A DNA stretch of 64,000 bases from Streptomyces sp. NBC_01235 (GTDB lineage: Bacteria > Actinomycetota > Actinomycetes > Streptomycetales > Streptomycetaceae): contig NZ_CP108513.1 in the NCBI RefSeq assembly GCF_035989285.1, positions 1,612,001 through 1,676,000 of the forward strand. The letters run 5' to 3'. The notes beneath the pieces were generated by a model. The model searched no databases. It saw only the letters and a program-made list of their open reading frames with translations, and was not told the origin of the DNA. Below, piece by piece: positions 42,930 to 52,394 of this stretch; position 1 is the first letter of the stretch, and each line of letters opens with the position of its first letter. The position numbers and the translations under genes are program-made.

Positions 42930-44138
42930 ATGAGTGAACCGAATCCCGGGCCCGCACAGGGCCCGGGCAGCGGCCCGGAGGCGGCCCGGACTGCAGCCGC
43001 CGCAAAGGCCCGCAGGGGCCGAGGCCGCCGTGACCGAGCCCCCCGCGGCGGTATCCGAGGCCGGGAAGGTCTCGCCGGCTGGCTGTTCGTCTCACCCGTC
43101 CTCGTCGTACTCGGACTCTTCCTGGTCGTGCCGATCCTCATGGCGCTCTGGGTGAGCCTGTCCGACTGGAACGGCCAGGGCAGCCCCTTGTCCTCAGGCG
43201 TGCACTTCGTCGGCGGGCAGAACTACGCGCCGCTGGTCACCGAGCCCGGTCTGACGCAGAGCGACTTCATGATGAGCCTGCGCAACAACGGCTACTACGT
43301 GCTCTTCGTCGTCCCGCTGCAGACCGCGCTCGCGCTGGGCCTGGCGCTCCTGGTCAACGGACGACGCCTGAAGGGCAAGGGATTCTTCCGCACCGCTTAC
43401 TACTTCCCGTCGGTGACGAGCTCGGTCGCGATCTCGGTCGTCTTCCTGTTCATCTTCTCCTCCAGCGGTGTCGTCAACGCCCTGCTGGCGAAGATCGGAG
43501 TCGACGGACCGGCCTGGTTCGCCGATCCACGCGGCATCGTCCATCTCGCCCTCGGCACCTTCGGTGTGAACAACGACGCGCCGCCGTCCGCACTCGTCGA
43601 CACCACCGTGGGTGGTCTGTCCCTGTGGGACTGGCTCTCCGGCCCCAGCGTGGCCATGTGCGCGATCATCACCCTGGTCGTGTGGACGACGGCGGGCACG
43701 TTCATGCTCATGTTCCTCGCCGCGCTCCAGGACATCCCGCTCGAGGTCGAGGAGGCCGCCGAGATCGACGGCACCGGGCGCTGGCAACGGTTCCGCCACG
43801 TCACACTGCCCATGCTCAAACCGACCCTCTTCCTCGTCCTGACCCTCGGACTCATCGGCACCTGGCAGGTCTTCGACCAGATCTACGTCATGACCCGGGG
43901 CGGACCGGGCAAGACGACGATGACTCCCGCGTTCCTGTCGTACCAGTCCTCGTTCATCGACAACGAGTGGGGACAGGGCAGCGCCATCGCCTTCATCCTC
44001 TTCGCAATCATCGTCGCGATGACGCTCCTCCAGCGGTTCGTGCTGCGCGACAAGGACGAGGCCCGCGCCAGGGCCGCCACACGGCGCGCGGCGAAAGCGG
44101 CCCGCTCCGGGTCCGGCCCTGCCACGGAGGCGACCTGA
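42930..44138 (+). CDS. ABC sugar transporter permease, MalF-like
   Basis: 402 residues. A long charged N-terminal stretch of about 50 residues precedes six predicted membrane helices, the first being WLFVSPVLVVLGLFLVVPIL. The EAA loop reads EEAAEIDGTGRWQRFRHVTL and contacts the ATPase. There is a Gly/Pro-rich periplasmic insertion near 190-225. It ends in a basic Ala/Arg-rich tail. The stop overlaps the ATG of a 38-codon frame leading to the second permease, so the genes are tightly coupled. Start codon uncertain; the ribosome site at 42930 is weak. Confidence 0.9.
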   Translation: MSEPNPGPAQGPGSGPEAARTAAAAKARRGRGRRDRAPRGGIRGREGLAGWLFVSPVLVVLGLFLVVPILMALWVSLSDWNGQGSPLSSGVHFVGGQNYAPLVTEPGLTQSDFMMSLRNNGYYVLFVVPLQTALALGLALLVNGRRLKGKGFFRTAYYFPSVTSSVAISVVFLFIFSSSGVVNALLAKIGVDGPAWFADPRGIVHLALGTFGVNNDAPPSALVDTTVGGLSLWDWLSGPSVAMCAIITLVVWTTAGTFMLMFLAALQDIPLEVEEAAEIDGTGRWQRFRHVTLPMLKPTLFLVLTLGLIGTWQVFDQIYVMTRGGPGKTTMTPAFLSYQSSFIDNEWGQGSAIAFILFAIIVAMTLLQRFVLRDKDEARARAATRRAAKAARSGSGPATEAT

Positions 44139-44254
44139 TGACCCGGACCGCCGCGACGGCCCACCCCGCCCGACCCGGAACCGGCGCAACCGCGCCCACC
44201 ACCGCAGCCGCCCCGGCGGCCACAGCCGACGTCCACAACAGAGGCACGCGATGA
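44138..44254 (+). CDS. Possible 38-residue coupling peptide between permeases
   Basis: The frame starts within the stop of the first permease (ATGA at 44138) and ends within the start of the second (ATGA at 44251). The peptide is Ala/Thr/Pro-rich (TRTAATAHPARPG) with no domain. It may only serve to couple translation across a 112-base gap, or be chance. Confidence 0.3.
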   Translation: MTRTAATAHPARPGTGATAPTTAAAPAATADVHNRGTR

Positions 44255-45168
44255 GCCCACAGCACAAGCTCGCCGACGCAGACAGCGCAGCGCACGCAGA
44301 CGACACACCCCCAACCCGCAGCGCAGGCAAGCGCACACGCCACGGCAGCGGTCTCACCCGTGCGCTCGGCTACACCGCCCTCGTCGCCATCGCGCTCCTC
44401 TACATCTACCCGTTCCTCATCCAGCTCGCGACGAGCTTCAAGACCGACGCGGACGCCACCGGCCACCCGCTGTCCTTGTGGCCGCAGCACTTCACGACAG
44501 CAGCGTTCAGCCGACTCGCCGAAGCGGACTATCCGCGTTGGTTCGCCAACTCCGTCGTCGTCTCGCTCTTCGTCACCGCGGGCCGCGTGTTCTTCGACTC
44601 CCTGGCCGGATACGCACTGGCCCGGCTGCGCTTCCGCGGCCGGGGCGCACTGTTCGCCGCCGTCATCGCCGTCATGGCCGTGCCCGGCGTCGTCCTGCTC
44701 ATCCCGAAATTCCTCGTCCTCAACCAGCTCGGGATGTACGACTCCTACTCGGGCATGATCGTCCCGCTCCTCGCCGACGCCGCGGGGGTGTTCATCATGA
44801 AGCAGTTCTTCGAGTCGATCCCCGTCAGCGTCGAGGAAGCAGCCCGGATCGACGGCGCGAACACCTTCCGGATATTCTGGTCCATCGTCCTTCCGATGGC
44901 CCGGCCGGCCCTCATCACCCTGACGATCCTGTCGTTCCAGGGATCGTGGAACGAACTGCCGCACTTCATCGTGTCCCGGCAGAGCCCGGAACTGAACACC
45001 CTCACATCCGGGGTCGCCTCACTCGTCTCCGGCCAGCTCGGCCTGGGCAACCAGTACCCGATCAAGCTCGCGGCGACCCTGCTCATGACCATCCCCGTGG
45101 CCCTGGTGTTCTTCGCCTTCCAGCGGCACTTCGTCCGAGGCGGGACGGCAGGCGCGACCAAGGGGTAG
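44251..45168 (+). CDS. ABC sugar transporter permease, MalG-like
   Basis: 305 residues with six predicted membrane helices. ALGYTALVAIALLYIYPFLI is the first and LAATLLMTIPVALVFFAFQR the last. The EAA loop is EEAARIDGANTFRIFWSIVL. The N-terminal 35 residues are hydrophilic. Second half of the importer with the genes at 41630 and 42930; its stop is 81 bases before the alpha-glucosidase gene, consistent with one transcript. Confidence 0.92.
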   Translation: MSPQHKLADADSAAHADDTPPTRSAGKRTRHGSGLTRALGYTALVAIALLYIYPFLIQLATSFKTDADATGHPLSLWPQHFTTAAFSRLAEADYPRWFANSVVVSLFVTAGRVFFDSLAGYALARLRFRGRGALFAAVIAVMAVPGVVLLIPKFLVLNQLGMYDSYSGMIVPLLADAAGVFIMKQFFESIPVSVEEAARIDGANTFRIFWSIVLPMARPALITLTILSFQGSWNELPHFIVSRQSPELNTLTSGVASLVSGQLGLGNQYPIKLAATLLMTIPVALVFFAFQRHFVRGGTAGATKG

Positions 45169-45249
45169 CCGGGCGAGGCACCCGAAATCCGTTGTGATCA
45201 ATGCGCGGGCGGTGTGGACCACGCACCCCCTCCGACAGGACCGAGCCAC

Positions 45250-46917
45250 ATGAACAACCCGCCCCCCACGAACGACGTCACAAGGGACGCCGCGACCGAC
45301 TCCTGGTGGCGCACCGCGGCCATCTACCAGGTGTACATACGCAGCTTCGCCGACGGCGACGGTGACGGAACCGGCGACATCGCCGGCCTCCGCTCCCGCC
45401 TGCGGTACCTGGCCCACCTCGGTGTCGACGCGATCTGGATCAATCCCTGGTATCCGTCCCCGCTGGCCGACGGCGGCTACGACGTCTCCGACTTCCGCGA
45501 CATCCACCCCGCCTACGGCACACTCGACGAGGCCCGGAAGCTGATCACCGAGGCCCACGAGCTGGGCCTGCGGGTGATCCTGGACATCGTCCCGAACCAC
45601 ACGTCCCACCAGCACGCCTGGTTCCAGGAGGCGCTGGCGGCGGCACCCGGCTCGCCGGAAAGGGAGCGGTTCGTCTTCCGCGAGGGGAGGGGGGAAAACG
45701 GCAGCGAGCCCCCCAACGACTGGCACGCGGCCTTCGGCGGCCCCACCTGGACCCGCACGGCGGACGGCCAGTGGTACCTCCACCTCTTCGCCCCCGAACA
45801 GCCCGACCTGAACTGGGACAACGGCGAGGTCCGGGCCGAGTTCGAGTCGATCCTGCGCTTCTGGTTCGATCTGGGCGTCGACGGCTTCCGCATCGACGTC
45901 GCCCACGGCATGGTCAAGGACCCGGCCCTCCCGGACCTCGGCCTGCCAGAGTTCTCCGTCATCGCCGGCGAGGGCCAGGACAACCACCCGCACTGGGACC
46001 GCGACGGTGTCCACGACATCTTCCGCAGCTGGCGGGCCATCGCAGACAGCTACCCCGACCCCCGCGTCTTCGTCGCAGAGGCCCACGTGCGCCCCGGCCG
46101 CATGCCCGACTACCTCCGCCCCGACGAACTCCACACCGCCTTCAACTTCGACTTCCTCAAGTGCGCCCTGGAGGCGGACAAGTTGAGGGAGGTGATCGAC
46201 CGCACGATCACCGATCTGGCGAGAGTCGGTGCCCCCGCCACCTGGGTCCTCTCCAACCACGACGAGACCCGCCACGTCACCCGCTACGGCCGCGCCCACA
46301 CCGGCGTGACGACCCCGACGCGCGACCAGGGCCACCCCACCGACCTCGCCCTCGGCACCCGCCGAGCCCGAGCGGCGGCCCTGCTGATGCTGGCCCTGCC
46401 CGGAGGCGCGTACATCTACCAGGGCGAGGAACTCGGCCTGTACGAGGTCGAAGACCTCCCCGAATCGGCCCTTCAGGACCCCACCTGGGAACGCTCCGGC
46501 CACACGATCCGAGGCCGCGACGGCTGCCGCGTCCCCCTCCCCTGGACCGGCGACACCCCACCCTTCGGCTTCGGCACGTTGGTGTCCGCCACGCCCTGGC
46601 TCCCCCAGCCCGACGACTGGAAGTTCTACACCGCGGAAGCCAACCAGGCCGACCGCAACTCCATGCTCCAGCTCTACCGCTCCGCCCTGCGCCTACGCCG
46701 CACCCACTCCGACCTGCGGGGCGAGGAGTTCCGCTGGCTGGACAGCCCGGCCGGCACGCTCCTCTTCGAACGTGGCAACGGTCTGCTGTGCGCGATCAAC
46801 CTCTCCGACCGGTCGATCCCGCTCCCCGACACCGGCAGCCTCCTCCTCGCCTCAGTGCCTCTTGGCAAGGACGGGATGCTGCCGCCCGACACCGCGGTCC
46901 TGCTGCATCTGGACTGA
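45250..46917 (+). CDS. GH13 alpha-glucosidase (intracellular)
   Basis: 555 residues from the ATG at 45250; a GTG at 45214 would add 12 residues but has no better ribosome site. No signal peptide. GH13 motifs in order are DIVPNHTS (region I), GFRIDVAHG (nucleophile Asp), VFVAEAHV (acid Glu) and LSNHDETR (third Asp); YQVYIRSFADGDGDG lies near the start. This is the oligo-1,6-glucosidase/alpha-glucosidase group, close to actinobacterial AglA-type enzymes. It probably hydrolyses the alpha-glucosides brought in by the adjacent ABC importer. It ends with an Ig-like domain C of about 80 residues. A strong inverted repeat follows at 46980. Confidence 0.93.
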   Translation: MNNPPPTNDVTRDAATDSWWRTAAIYQVYIRSFADGDGDGTGDIAGLRSRLRYLAHLGVDAIWINPWYPSPLADGGYDVSDFRDIHPAYGTLDEARKLITEAHELGLRVILDIVPNHTSHQHAWFQEALAAAPGSPERERFVFREGRGENGSEPPNDWHAAFGGPTWTRTADGQWYLHLFAPEQPDLNWDNGEVRAEFESILRFWFDLGVDGFRIDVAHGMVKDPALPDLGLPEFSVIAGEGQDNHPHWDRDGVHDIFRSWRAIADSYPDPRVFVAEAHVRPGRMPDYLRPDELHTAFNFDFLKCALEADKLREVIDRTITDLARVGAPATWVLSNHDETRHVTRYGRAHTGVTTPTRDQGHPTDLALGTRRARAAALLMLALPGGAYIYQGEELGLYEVEDLPESALQDPTWERSGHTIRGRDGCRVPLPWTGDTPPFGFGTLVSATPWLPQPDDWKFYTAEANQADRNSMLQLYRSALRLRRTHSDLRGEEFRWLDSPAGTLLFERGNGLLCAINLSDRSIPLPDTGSLLLASVPLGKDGMLPPDTAVLLHLD

Positions 46918-46979
46918 CAGACGGCGAGGAGACCACTGCGGCCGACCTCCCCCGCGCGCCCGGTCGCGCCCGCATACGC

Positions 46980-47024
46980 CAGGGCCTGTCCGGTGTTCAC
47001 TTCCCGCCGACCGGACGGGCCCTG
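46980..47024 (+). terminator. Terminator after alpha-glucosidase operon
   Basis: Arms of 15 bp with one mismatch: CAGGGCCTGTCCGGT (46980-46994) and ACCGGACGGGCCCTG (47010-47024), separated by a 15-base loop and located 63 bases after the stop. A short T-rich run (CATCTTT) follows. Confidence 0.75.
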
Positions 47025-47219
47025 GTCCATCTTTGGGAGCCCGCGGGAGTTGCCGGGGACGAGGACGGGCCGGCGTCGGTTCTGCTTCTCTCCCAAGGCT
47101 GTGCGGAGCCGAATTGGAACGCGGTAGCGGCCTCGCACCGCGCGCAGCTTCTGCCGCCACCGCGTCTCCCGCGTTTGGGGAGCGGGGTGAATCCCCCGGT
47201 CCCGGGGGTGCGTTGGACG

Positions 47220-47395
47220 AATTCCATGACGCTGGTGGAGGTCTTGACGCTCTGCGCGTCGATCACGCAGGCCGACGCTGGGCGTCCCGCCCCTCCTTCT
47301 CCCGGTCGAGTCCCCGCATCAGGCCGCTGAGCTGGGTGGACACCCCGCTCTTCTGCCGTTTCGCGAGGTATCCGTAGACCGTTTCCCAGGGCGTT
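47220..47395 (-). mobile_element. IS5-family transposase fragment
   Basis: One minus frame reads PWETVYGYLAKRQKSGVSTQ, LSGLMRGLDREKEGRDAQRR and a stop. After a 1-2 base shift the next frame reads ACVIDAQSVKTSTSV. The last segment is the conserved DDE-domain start of IS5-type transposases (the Asp in VIDxQSVK is catalytic). Only about 60 residues remain and they are frameshifted, so it is dead. Confidence 0.8.
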
Positions 47396-47412
47396 CTGTG
47401 GAATGAAGGATG

Positions 47413-47901
47413 TCAAGTGGTGTGCTTGTGGATCACGCCGAGATAGAGGCGTTCACGATGGGGCACATGGTCGTCACGGCCAGGCGTGACGAACACCGCG
47501 CAGACGTTGGCGGGTTGGGTAAGGATGCTGGATTGCTCTCCGAACGTGAGGCGGTCGTTGACGTCGTGGCGGCAGTCGACTGCGTCAAGGCCATCGATCA
47601 GGTCTTCTCGGAGCACTGTGGACGGGTAGGACTCCGAGTCTGGCAAGACGAGGGGCGGCAACTTGGTCGTCGAGCCCGGCCGGAGCATGATCCAGATTCC
47701 GCTTACAAGGCGTTGGGTGATGACCAGCTCCAGGCCGTTCCAAGCGTAGGGGTAGCCGTCGATGTCCGGTCTCAACCGGATAGCGGGGTGCGGGCGTCCC
47801 GGACCCAGGAGATCCTCGGCCTCGGTCAGCGGCATGCCGCAGTGAAGCGGGCCGATACGGCCGGTCCGGGCGAAGTCGACGAGCACGTTCATCAAGGTCA
47901 C
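47413..47901 (-). CDS. Hypothetical protein (about 160 residues)
   Basis: Likely from the GTG at 47901 or the ATG at 47892 (MNVLVDFARTG); the frame is open to 47961. The N-terminal part RIGPLHCGMPLTEAEDLLGP and YPYAWNGLELVITQRLVSGI suggests a small alpha/beta fold with an amphipathic ending. Proteins of this appearance are common in Streptomyces accessory regions, often as single genes, and I cannot name a family. It starts about 60-70 bases from the divergent gene at 47964 and ends next to the IS5 fragment. Confidence 0.6.
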   Translation of the reverse strand: MTLMNVLVDFARTGRIGPLHCGMPLTEAEDLLGPGRPHPAIRLRPDIDGYPYAWNGLELVITQRLVSGIWIMLRPGSTTKLPPLVLPDSESYPSTVLREDLIDGLDAVDCRHDVNDRLTFGEQSSILTQPANVCAVFVTPGRDDHVPHRERLYLGVIHKHTT

Positions 47902-47963
47902 GACGGTGACTCTGGCACCTTCTCGTGCCGGCCCACACCTGGATAATCCACACAGAGGCATGA

Positions 47964-49229
47964 ATGACCGGGATCGGTGATCCAGCCGCTGTCAGGCCCC
48001 GCCGACACTTCCGTCCCGGCGGGGCCTCCGACATCCGTGATCTTGCGCTGTTCGTCACGCCGGCAGGAGGCTTGATCTGTGAATGGGAGAATCGACAGTC
48101 CGAATGCCCTTCGCTGCGGACGGCTCCCTCAGGAGACCCCTTGACGTACATTGATCCCCAGAAGCGTGCAAATGCTGAAGAAAATGGCATTCCACACGCT
48201 CCAGAAGAAGTCATCGCCGAGTGGCACGCACTGGCGGAGACGGTATGCCGAGAGCTGCAACACGCCGGTCTCCCCGCTTACGTGCAACACCCCAACACCC
48301 TGGCCGACAGGCAGGTCGGCGCGCGCGTTTCCGTCGACACCATTGAGGGTCCGGCAGGCGGCGTCCACGTCAGCTGGAACGCCGGTGAATCCCTGACCGA
48401 GGCTGTCCTCGAATTCATGGAGCCGGACAGGCTCGATCTCCGGGAACCTGTGATCGAGCACGGTGCGCGAGTCGGTTCACTCATGGACGAGACGATCAAA
48501 AGCGTGCTCACGCTTGCCGGTTTCCGCACCCGTGACGCGGTCGAACTCAACGACCTGGCCCCGGGAACCTACGTCGCGGGCCGCCGGCCGAGACAGTGGT
48601 TCATCGAGTACATCCTCACAGAGGGTGTACTCGGTCTCATCGCCGCCATCCGTTCCCCCGATCCGAGGGGGGACGATTCCGGTGAGCCGGCCGGTATCAG
48701 CGTGGAGGGCAAGGCACGACTCACCGGACGGGGCATCCGGATCGTGCAGGACGGTCTGCACCGTCTGGCGGACGACGACCGGCAGGAATTCGCCCGCGTC
48801 TTCCGCAGGCTGGCTGGAGCGATGCACAGCCAGGACATGGTGTACAGAGGCTTCTGGAAGGCAGACCGGTCGCTGCTGGAACTTCCCGACGAACTCTGCC
48901 TCCCTGCGCAGGAACCGCCGGCCGTAGCCGGTCATTCGGTGACCCGGCCTCAAGTGCTCGCGGCCGCGTACATGGCTCTGCTCGGCAGTATCGCGCCGGC
49001 CGGCGAGGACACCGTCGACGACGATGACGCCGTCAAGATCACCGAAGCGTGGACGGGGACCCTGCTGAGGCGGATGAACCAGGCGCCTGACGAGGACCGG
49101 CATGAGCTGATCCGCCTCTTCCGGGAGGCCGCCCGCGAGGAGACCGACCCCGCGCACCAGGCGTTCGCCTCCGGTTTCCCGGAGGCCATCGGTTTGGTCG
49201 AGGAGGGCGAGGGAGCGACGGGCGCCTGA
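47964..49229 (+). CDS. Hypothetical protein (about 420 residues)
   Basis: 421 residues from the ATG at 47964 (GAGG 7 bases upstream); an internal TTG near 48141 (LTYIDPQKRANAEENG) could be the real start. Visible parts are an acidic helical region EEVIAEWHALAETVCRELQH, a segment VHVSWNAGESLTEAVLEFME, and a Glu-rich C-terminus. No signal peptide, no membrane segments and no motif I recognise. The Asp/Glu-rich surface and helical character suggest a soluble cytoplasmic protein. It is divergent from the hypothetical gene at 47413. Confidence 0.6.
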   Translation: MTGIGDPAAVRPRRHFRPGGASDIRDLALFVTPAGGLICEWENRQSECPSLRTAPSGDPLTYIDPQKRANAEENGIPHAPEEVIAEWHALAETVCRELQHAGLPAYVQHPNTLADRQVGARVSVDTIEGPAGGVHVSWNAGESLTEAVLEFMEPDRLDLREPVIEHGARVGSLMDETIKSVLTLAGFRTRDAVELNDLAPGTYVAGRRPRQWFIEYILTEGVLGLIAAIRSPDPRGDDSGEPAGISVEGKARLTGRGIRIVQDGLHRLADDDRQEFARVFRRLAGAMHSQDMVYRGFWKADRSLLELPDELCLPAQEPPAVAGHSVTRPQVLAAAYMALLGSIAPAGEDTVDDDDAVKITEAWTGTLLRRMNQAPDEDRHELIRLFREAAREETDPAHQAFASGFPEAIGLVEEGEGATGA

Positions 49230-49299
49230 TCAGGTGATCCGGCCATCGGCCACCGGGATGAACGCCCAGTCCGTGGACGTCCGGCCGCCGTCCGGCTGC

Positions 49300-49436
49300 C
49301 GTCCGGCGACGTCTCGGCCGCCGGCGCCGGCGAGAACATGACCGCGATCGGCCTGCCGGCCGTGTCCAACGGCACCACCTCGCTGAGCCTGCCGGCCCAG
49401 CGCATCACCACCTGTGTCCTCCGCGCCGGTGTTTGA
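49300..49436 (+). pseudogene. C-terminal crumb of a secreted glycosidase (GH30-like ending)
   Basis: The plus frame reads GDVSAAGAGENMTAIGLPAV and SLSLPAQRITTCVLRAGV, then a stop at 49434. The SLPAxxxTTxV ending is typical of the C-terminal beta-sandwich of GH30-type galactanases and xylanases. There is no catalytic domain upstream; the intact gene at 47964 ends just before. It is another glycosidase relic outside the main array. Assignment rests on the ending alone. Confidence 0.4.
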
Positions 49437-49970
49437 GCAGACCACCCTCCCCACGTCCTTCTCACGGGCGCCGCATGCGCCCAACCCCACCCGGGGTCAC
49501 CGTCACCTACTCAGACCGGCGTCTGCGCGCCGCACCGCTTCGGCGACCCGTCCGCCGCCCGTCACACGGCCGGCGGGCGGCCGGCGCGAGAAGGGCATCC
49601 GGCCCGCCGTGGGCAACCGCGCCCTGCGCATCCGAACTGGACGGCCCGGCGCCGGCTTTCCTGGACGGCGCCGACGGCAACGGGCTGCAAGCGCTGCTGC
49701 TCCGCACAGGGCCGAGACCACGGCGTGCGACGCCTTGAGCCCGTCCTCGCAGGCCTCGACCGCATCGGCCTGTTCTGGACCTACCTCGGCCCGGACGGCG
49801 GGAGTGACCGACGGCGGTCGCCGGCTCGGTGGCGAGGGTGTCGGTCAGCACGGCAAGGTCCTCGGCAAGCGGATGGCGGGACCCACCGCTGCGGAGACCC
49901 GCCGGTGAACGCGAACGACGTCGGCCGGTCCGTCTCCATAAAAGGCGTACCCGGCGAAGACGCAATTCCC
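49437..49970. other. 530-bp region without a convincing gene
   Basis: Open frames on both strands are Arg/Ala/Pro-rich and look like chance frames of GC-rich DNA. A minus-strand stretch near 49800-49870 (LAEDLAVLTDTLATEP) is more protein-like but has no start or recognisable extension; it may be a relic. Confidence 0.45.
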
Positions 49971-51650
49971 TCACCCTGCCGGCCGGCAGCCGCGATCGTC
50001 GACAGACCCTGCGGCATAGTCCGAGGTCAGTCGGTACACGCCCGCCCGGGGCGCGGTCAGCCGGGTCCACGGGCCGTCCGCGCTGACGCACGCTCCCTCG
50101 GCCCGCAACCACGGCGAATACGCGATCCGCACGGTGCTCGTCCCGGCGCGAGGCATCCTCAAGGTCAGCCCTGCCTCTCCCGCGTGCTGCAACTCGGCCG
50201 GGGCGGAGACCAGCGGCAGAGTGTCGCGGACGCGATAGATCTTCCAGTACCGGTCGTGCCAGACGAGCTCCAGCCAGTTCTGTCCCTCCTTGATCAGAGC
50301 GGTCTCGCGCTCCGCGGACCGATCGGGCGGGCCGTCGTGCAGCACGACGTAGCCCACCGCCCAGTTGCGCAGCCAGGCGTGGTAACGCGGCCCGTCGAGG
50401 TCGCCCTCGTAGAACAGGCGTCCCCGTTCCACGTCCAACTGCTGATTCCAGCCCCGCATCAGTTCGACGTGCGGGCCGAGGAGGGTGGCCCCGCGGTGGT
50501 CGCGATCCGTCGGCAACTCGACCCGGCCGCGGTCCGCACCCAGGCGGGCGAGCGCGGCGAGCACTCCGTCGGTGTGCGTGACCCAGCCCGGAACGGGGTC
50601 CGGGCTCCGCAGATGCATCAGCGACGTCACACAGAGATAGGAGACGGAGAGAGCGGTCACCAGAGCCATCGCGCGCATATGAGTTCGGCGTACGCCGTTC
50701 CGGGTGGCTCCGGAGCGGCGGTGCAGCGCGGCCGCGAGCAACACCGCGGGGGCGAAGAGCAGGGCGAGGCGCTCCACGTTGTTGCCGATCGGCGAGGGGA
50801 CCAGCCAGGTCAGGACGACCCCGGCGGCGTACAGGGCGCTGCCTGCCCGCACCACCCGCCACTTGCGCGGGGACGCCCACACCACGGCGGCGGACAACAG
50901 CACGGGCAGGATCATCCGGCCCGCGGCCATGGGCTGTTCGCCCTGGAAGGGGAACAGCAGGGTCGTCAAGCCGACGACGGCGACGGGCGGGAGAGTCAGG
51001 GCGAGACACTTGCCGTACTGCCGGGCGACCAGATATCCGGCGCCCGCCACCAGCAGGAAGAGCCCGGCCACCGGGCTGCCCATGGTCGCGAACAGCGCCC
51101 CGAACACGGCGGCGGCAAGCCGGGACGGGCGGGGCGCACGGTCGGCCACGGCGAGCAGGCCCGCGAGAGCGAAGGCCAGACCGAGGGCGAACGTGGTGCG
51201 GCCGAGCACGACGTTGTACCAGAGGCCCAGCGCTCCGACCAGCGCGGGCCACAGCGACACACGGGGAACAGTGCGCTCCAGCAGCTTGGCCAGCAGCCAG
51301 GTGGCGCTGACCCCGGACAGCACGGAGACAGCACGGACACCGATCAGTGCCATCAAGTGCGGTGATATGACGCTGTAGTTGACGGTGTGGATCCCGCCGA
51401 ACCAGAAAAGCCCGTACGGCGTGACCGGGTGCCTGCCCACGAACCCCGCCCACGCGTACTGCGCGGCGAGGTCACCGTCGTCCGTCGCAAGAACGGCATC
51501 CCACCCCCAGTACAGGGGGAGTACGGCGGCGATGGCGAGGAGCGGGATGCGGTATCTCGCCGGTCCGGACGACCGGCGTTCCCGGCGCACTGCCGATGCT
51601 GGGGGTTGCAGCGAGGCGGGGGTCGGCAGGGTGAAGGACTGTAGGGGCAT
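49971..51650 (-). CDS. Polytopic membrane protein, glycosyltransferase-like hypothetical
   Basis: 559 residues. Basic N-terminus, then about ten hydrophobic helices between 33 and 350. Examples are IPLLAIAAVLPLYWGWDAVL, VSLWPALVGALGLWYNVVLG and LAGLFLLVAGAG-type repeats. An extracytoplasmic C-terminal region follows (about 360-559) with WVTHTDGVLAALARLGADRG, and DRYWKIYRVRDTLPLVSAP. The short periplasmic loop after the first helix has TDDGDLAAQYAW, the acidic patch typical of GT-C-fold membrane glycosyltransferases. This suggests lipid-linked sugar transfer, but no donor-binding motif is certain. It stands alone. The start ATG at 51650 has a poor ribosome site. Confidence 0.7.
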   Translation of the reverse strand: MPLQSFTLPTPASLQPPASAVRRERRSSGPARYRIPLLAIAAVLPLYWGWDAVLATDDGDLAAQYAWAGFVGRHPVTPYGLFWFGGIHTVNYSVISPHLMALIGVRAVSVLSGVSATWLLAKLLERTVPRVSLWPALVGALGLWYNVVLGRTTFALGLAFALAGLLAVADRAPRPSRLAAAVFGALFATMGSPVAGLFLLVAGAGYLVARQYGKCLALTLPPVAVVGLTTLLFPFQGEQPMAAGRMILPVLLSAAVVWASPRKWRVVRAGSALYAAGVVLTWLVPSPIGNNVERLALLFAPAVLLAAALHRRSGATRNGVRRTHMRAMALVTALSVSYLCVTSLMHLRSPDPVPGWVTHTDGVLAALARLGADRGRVELPTDRDHRGATLLGPHVELMRGWNQQLDVERGRLFYEGDLDGPRYHAWLRNWAVGYVVLHDGPPDRSAERETALIKEGQNWLELVWHDRYWKIYRVRDTLPLVSAPAELQHAGEAGLTLRMPRAGTSTVRIAYSPWLRAEGACVSADGPWTRLTAPRAGVYRLTSDYAAGSVDDRGCRPAG

Positions 51651-52177
51651 ATTGGCTTTCCCGGTGCGGTACGGACGCTGTACAAGCCCGCCGAGGAATT
51701 CGTGGCCCTGAGGGCTCCTGGAACTCGCGGACCCGCGCAGGCGTCACGGCCGGGTTTCTCCCGTCCGTCGCGCCGACTCTCGTATCGCGCACCACATCAG
51801 CGCCTCCGCCTCGGCCCGTCGGCCGGCTCTCGCGCGTGCCGCCACCGGACGTCCGGGCTGTTCGTTCGAGGCGCTGACGCCGTCGCGCGGCAAGCCCGTA
51901 TCGGCTCGCCTCCCGCCCGCCGGGGCAGCGTTGAACCACGCTGCGCGGATGGCGCAACTCGCTGACAGGGCCAGCACCAGGGGGCCGACATCATGCACTG
52001 AACCGCTCCGGAATCGGTGGAGGACCCGGACTGGGGCCTCCTACCCAAGCGGACTACGGACATCAGCCGGATCGCCCCCCGACCATGATCCGGACCATTC
52101 CCGGGCCGGCAACCCTCCACCGGCTTCAGCAGAGGCTATTTCCACAGGTCAGCCACATGCAAGGCGTGGACCCCCAA
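51651..52177. other. 530-bp region without a convincing gene
   Basis: No domain, RNA gene or promoter was recognised. It separates the membrane protein from the dehydrogenase relic. Confidence 0.5.
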
Positions 52178-52245
52178 CAGACGAAGAACCTGCTGGTGTC
52201 GTACTCGCCGAAGCAGCCGGGCTTCTTCTGGACACACGAAAAAAT
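52178..52245 (+). pseudogene. Degenerate 3' end of an aldehyde dehydrogenase
   Basis: The frame reads [17 protein letters not shown], nearly the exact ending of the intact dehydrogenase at 306-1829 ([17 protein letters not shown]). Over the 53 bases from GAAGAACC to GGACAC, 46 match bases 1781-1833. The stop TAG has become TGG and no dehydrogenase sequence precedes the repeat. It is followed, at the same spacing, by the same terminator stem. Confidence 0.85.
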
Positions 52246-52282
52246 GGCGCCTGACCTGGGTTTTCACCCGTCAGGCGCCTTT
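52246..52282 (+). terminator. Second copy of the dehydrogenase terminator
   Basis: The same 10-bp stem as at 1842 (GGCGCCTGAC / GTCAGGCGCC) with a different 14-base loop and a TTT tail. Confidence 0.75.
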
Positions 52283-52394
52283 CGCTCAGCCCGCTCTCGA
52301 CCGATCCCGGATGGCGCGCCAACTCCCGTTCCTCCCATGCTGTACCTCTCCTGACCAGTGCGTCCGGACCAGTCACGGACCAAACCCCCGGTTC

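Noticed and set aside
51900..52170. Searched for a tRNA gene as an island attachment site near the dehydrogenase relic
   Set aside because: No cloverleaf-like sequence or T-loop consensus was recognised.
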